From the NCBI RefSeq assembly GCF_000708285.2, contig NZ_JAUG01000009.1:1-64000 (forward strand): a stretch of DNA of 64,000 nt, written 5' to 3'. Source of the DNA: Pedobacter borealis DSM 19626 (GTDB taxonomy: Bacteria; Bacteroidota; Bacteroidia; Sphingobacteriales; Sphingobacteriaceae). Both the position numbers and the translations under genes were made by a program. Positions 61,119-64,000 of this stretch are shown here, one piece after another. The notes under the pieces are model-generated. The model was given only the letters and a program-made list of their open reading frames with translations, ran no database searches and was not told the origin of the DNA. How positions within the stretch are numbered: the stretch's first letter is position 1; every line of letters begins with the position of its first letter.

Positions 61119-62255
61119 ATGCCAGCAGCGTTTTCATATTGGGAGAAGGAGTCGTTTTTTACTTACGATACCATTGTTATCGGTAGTGGAATTGTGGGTT
61201 TAAATGCTGCCATCCAACTTAAAAAAACTGCTCCAACTTTAAAAATTGCAATCCTCGAAAGGGGCTTTTTACCAACAGGCGCAAGCACCAAAAATGCGGG
61301 TTTTGCATGCTTCGGTAGCATTTCTGAACTGATTGAGCAAGAAGAATGTGCTGGTTTAGATGGCCTGGCACTGCTTATAGAAAAACGCTGGAAGGGCCTA
61401 CTTAAACTACGCAATTTATTAGGCGATAAAACCATTGATTACCAATGTTTAGGCGGCTACGAATTATTTAAAAATGATGACATTTTTCTGGCCGACACAT
61501 GTGTATCCAAAATTGAACATTATAACCATCTCATTAACGATGTTGTTGGCCCCAAGGCCTTTGGCCTTGCCAATAAGAAAATTACTTCCTTTGGTTTTAA
61601 AGGCATCAGCACCTTAATCGAAAACCAATACGAAGCACAGATTGACAGCGGTAAAATGATGTCTGCTTTAATTCAATATGCACAAAAACTCGGCATTAAC
61701 ATATTTAATAATTGTACAGTAGATCAGATTCAGGAAGAAAACAAGCGTATGCAATTGCTAACCAAAAACGGAAACTTTTTCTGTAAACGGCTAATTGTAA
61801 CCACTAATGCCTTTGTAAAAGATTTATTGCCTGATGTTGATATTAGCCCCGGTCGTGGCCAAGTTTTAATTACCAAACCCATTAAAGCACTAAAAATAGC
61901 AGGCACCTTCCACTACGATAAAGGTTATTATTACTTTAGAAATATAAATAATAGAGTTTTATTAGGTGGTGGCAGAAATATCGATTTTAAAGCCGAAGAA
62001 ACCACCGAATTTGGCCAAACAGAACCCGTTCAGCTAGCACTTGAAGATTTATTAAAAAACGTACTCCTTCCTGAATTGAATTATGAAATCGATTATCGAT
62101 GGAGCGGTATTATGGCTTTTGGAAAAATTCTGGAATCACTTGTAGAAGAGATTAAGCCAAATATCTTTTGCGCTACGCGGTGCAACGGCATGGGCATAGC
62201 AATTGGTTCGCAAACAGGAGAAGATGTTGCAAATCTGCTGCTGAAAAGCTTATAG
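61119..62255 (+). CDS. FAD-dependent oxidoreductase (DAO family)
   Basis: 378 residues. The N-terminal FAD site GSGIVG is at 22-27 with LERG at about 47-50 ending strand two; GASTKNAGFACFGS near 54-67 is typical of the DadA/glycine-oxidase-like group. The C-terminus has GGGRNID and ATRCNGMGIAIGSQTGE. Members oxidise amino acids or amines; the substrate is unknown. A box-like TACATTTA ends four bases before the ATG. Confidence 0.88.
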   Translation: MPAAFSYWEKESFFTYDTIVIGSGIVGLNAAIQLKKTAPTLKIAILERGFLPTGASTKNAGFACFGSISELIEQEECAGLDGLALLIEKRWKGLLKLRNLLGDKTIDYQCLGGYELFKNDDIFLADTCVSKIEHYNHLINDVVGPKAFGLANKKITSFGFKGISTLIENQYEAQIDSGKMMSALIQYAQKLGINIFNNCTVDQIQEENKRMQLLTKNGNFFCKRLIVTTNAFVKDLLPDVDISPGRGQVLITKPIKALKIAGTFHYDKGYYYFRNINNRVLLGGGRNIDFKAEETTEFGQTEPVQLALEDLLKNVLLPELNYEIDYRWSGIMAFGKILESLVEEIKPNIFCATRCNGMGIAIGSQTGEDVANLLLKSL

Positions 62256-62260
62256 TTTTT

Positions 62261-62303
62261 TTACCACAAAGAACACAGAGAAAAAATCACAGCGGACGCT
62301 GAG
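62261..62303. repeat. CTGTG-type dispersed repeat, inverted copy
   Basis: The segment ACCACAAAGAACACAGAGAA with AATCACAGCGG is the inverse of the elements at 494 and 3407. It lies after the FAD oxidoreductase gene. Confidence 0.55.
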
Positions 62304-62333
62304 TTCAATTTACTTTTATATTTCTGTTTTTTA

Positions 62334-62408
62334 AAGATCCTTCATTGCATTCAGGATGACATTTTTCGAATATATTTCTCAGTTGAGTTGCGTTTTACCC
62401 AAAATGAC
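62334..62408. repeat. two half copies of the GTCAT/ATGAC repeat family
   Basis: AGATCCTTCATTGCATTCAGGATGAC (split at the T-rich turn) is followed by a degenerate TCTCAGTTGAGTTGCG...AAAATGAC. They lie in the purU downstream region. Confidence 0.55.
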
Positions 62409-62445
62409 AACCATATCAATCAATCGTCAAACGCGGATCACTTAT

Positions 62446-63285
62446 CTACTTAAACACAATCGTCTTATTCCCGCTTACAAAAACCCGATCTTCAAAAATA
62501 AATTCTAAAGCTTCTAATAACACCTTTTTCTCTATTTCTTTTCCTGCCCGAACCATTTCTTTTACACCGAAATTATGATCTACATGATTGGTATGTTGCG
62601 TAATAATCGGGCCTTCATCGAGGTTATCGGTAACAAAATGGGCGGTAGCACCTATAATTTTTACCCCGCGATCAAAAGCCTGACGATAGGGGTTAGCACC
62701 TATAAAAGCAGGTAAAAACGAATGGTGGATATTAATGATTTTTCCCGCATAGTCTTTTACAAAATCGGCAGAAAGGATTCTCATAAATTTAGCCAACACT
62801 AAATAGTCTACCTCAAACCGGTTAATAATAGTTTTAATTTCAGCCTCAAATTCACTTTTATCCTTATTGGTATGATCGACATAAAAATAAGGAATGCCCA
62901 ATTTTTCGGTAAAATCTCTCAGGCTTTCGTAATTGCCTATTACACATTGTACGTTGGCCCCTAAAGTTTTGAATTGATTTTTGATCAGTATTTCAGCCAG
63001 GCAATGATACTCTTTGGTTACCAAAACAGCAATCTGTTTTTCCTGTTTGGTAATTAAATTTACCTCAGCAGCATTTGGTAGGTTTTCTAAAAGTTTTTCC
63101 TTTAATTTTTCTGCATCCTCCAGGTTTCCGGTACAGGCAATGCGGGTAAAAAACGATTTATTGGCCTCGTCTACAAACTCGCGCATGGCAACAATATTCA
63201 ATTGGTGTGCAGCCAGTACGCGTGTAATATTTGTAACTAAACCAACTTGATCGGGGCAGGATATAAGGACTGTTAATGCGTTCAT
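62446..63285 (-). CDS. purU: formyltetrahydrofolate deformylase PurU
   Basis: 279 residues. PurU hydrolyses formyl-tetrahydrofolate to formate, supplying purine synthesis and balancing one-carbon units. An N-terminal ACT domain (about 4-80, CPDQVGLVTNITRVLA) precedes the formyltransferase fold with N185-I-H187-H188 in INIHHSFLP and Asp223 in NLDEGPI. The length and start fit the family. Confidence 0.96.
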   Translation of the reverse strand: MNALTVLISCPDQVGLVTNITRVLAAHQLNIVAMREFVDEANKSFFTRIACTGNLEDAEKLKEKLLENLPNAAEVNLITKQEKQIAVLVTKEYHCLAEILIKNQFKTLGANVQCVIGNYESLRDFTEKLGIPYFYVDHTNKDKSEFEAEIKTIINRFEVDYLVLAKFMRILSADFVKDYAGKIINIHHSFLPAFIGANPYRQAFDRGVKIIGATAHFVTDNLDEGPIITQHTNHVDHNFGVKEMVRAGKEIEKKVLLEALEFIFEDRVFVSGNKTIVFK

Positions 63286-63403
63286 TTATAAAATACTAAT
63301 GGCCAATTATAGAAATTTTTTTCCGTTATTTTCTGTTCACAATAACTAAAATTTTTTGGTATATTTATTTTAAATCTTCATTTTTGCTAAAATTTTTATC
63401 ATT

Positions 63404-64000
63404 ATGGAGATTGCGGGTGTTGCTTTACTAATCGTTATTTTAATAGTCCTGGTTGTTTTATTATTGAAGAAACCACAGGCTGCTCTTTCTATTATCTCGG
63501 TAGAAGACTTCGACAGAACAAAAAGTGAAAATGAATCTTTAAAGATCAGCCTGGCTAAAGCCGACGAACGCGTTTCTAATTTATCTGCCGAAAAAGAGCA
63601 TATTACTACACTGCTTAAGCAGGAACAGCAACGTTTGATTAATGAATTGCAGGCTGAGCGCGACCGGCTTGCCGACGCCAACCGAGAACTGGAAAGCACC
63701 AGGTCTTTTTACCTGGCCGAAAAAGAAAAACTTGCCGAACAAAAGCTAAGTTTTGAGCAGTCGCAAGAAAAATTAAACAAAGACTTTGAATTAATCGCCA
63801 ATAAAATACTGGAGGAAAAATCGAGCAAGTTTATTGAACAGAACCGAACTAATTTGGATATCATCTTAAATCCCCTGAAAGAAAATATTAAAGCTTTTGA
63901 AGATAAAGTAGAAAAGGTTTACAAAGCCGAATCGGATGAAAGAAATACACTGAAAGGTGTAATTTCCCTATTGATGGATCAGAGTAAACAGATTCAGGAA
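63404..64000 (+). CDS. rmuC: RmuC-like DNA recombination protein, 5' part only
   Basis: The first 199 codons, running off the window end. A short N-terminal membrane helix (about 5-25, AGVALLIVILIVLVVLLL) is followed by a long coiled coil (about 45-140) and the start of the RmuC domain (FELIANKILEEKSSKFIEQN, then LNPLKENIKAFEDKVEKVY). RmuC limits inversions at short repeats by unknown nuclease-related activity. The rest lies beyond base 64000. Confidence 0.88.
   Translation, partial: MEIAGVALLIVILIVLVVLLLKKPQAALSIISVEDFDRTKSENESLKISLAKADERVSNLSAEKEHITTLLKQEQQRLINELQAERDRLADANRELESTRSFYLAEKEKLAEQKLSFEQSQEKLNKDFELIANKILEEKSSKFIEQNRTNLDIILNPLKENIKAFEDKVEKVYKAESDERNTLKGVISLLMDQSKQIQE

Noticed and set aside
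9051-62408. regularly recurring repeats considered as CRISPR
   Set aside because: Copies are scattered singly over tens of kilobases, are palindromic, and there are no spacers or cas genes.
1-64000. tRNA or rRNA genes
   Set aside because: I saw no cloverleaf-like sequence with a GGTTCGAATCC-type arm in any spacer, and no rRNA-like blocks.

Overview
The window looks like a chromosomal segment from a Bacteroidota genome of the Sphingobacteriaceae type (Pedobacter or a close relative). This is inferred from low G+C, -7 promoter boxes of the form TAnnTTTG in place of Shine-Dalgarno sites, SusC-like and VIT/vWA proteins, a 7TM-DISM histidine kinase, and many GTCAT...ATGAC palindromic repeats between genes. 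I saw no rRNA, tRNA, CRISPR array, transposase or phage genes. Most genes are housekeeping.

Layout. 1-7.1 kb: a small unknown protein, a beta-CASP metallohydrolase, proBA and a secreted prolyl oligopeptidase. 7.3-15.9 kb: a membrane protein, an M16 peptidase, def, an Fe-S pair (Nfu-type protein and Mrp/ApbC ATPase), an AsmA-like/GT51 fusion, hpt and psd. 16.1-23.7 kb: an MscS channel, then the rplS...trmD-rimM-rpsP ribosomal set split by a response regulator, a histidine kinase and a small LRR gene, with an HTH gene remnant between trmD and rimM; then a 5'-nucleotidase. 23.8-32.5 kb: a VIT/vWA protein with a SusC-plug-like segment, ybjQ, pfkA, dsbD, a small regulator/peptide island, the detached DsbD alpha domain and birA. 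32.5-42.7 kb: rsfS, ftsH, a LUD protein, a secreted unknown, a KAS III-like enzyme, a TPR protein, a zinc-ribbon/Nif3 pair and a TM2/DUF2752 pair. 42.9-52.1 kb: mfd, a DUF4143 ATPase with a DUF3820 protein, a MITE-like element, a DsbA-family protein and an M14 peptidase. 52.2-64 kb: a cobalamin riboswitch with metE, a thioesterase, a methyltransferase, cdsA, DUF2007, a CPBP protease, dus, apaG, a zinc peptidase, an FAD oxidoreductase, purU and the start of rmuC.

The most unusual locus is at 30.2-31.3 kb. A gene for a double-glycine, six-cysteine secreted peptide is divergent from an XRE-type regulator whose first 29 residues resemble that peptide's leader. A perfect 34-bp palindrome lies between them, and the pair sits between the two separated parts of a DsbD thiol-reduction system. 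I infer an autoregulated peptide system in which the repressor may be recognised by whatever binds the leader; this is untested.

Other items of note are a 478-bp MITE-like element with 23-bp perfect terminal inverted repeats and a 6-bp target duplication, covarying base pairs among palindromic repeats, and several genes whose -7 box lies only 3-7 bases before the start codon, suggesting leaderless mRNAs.
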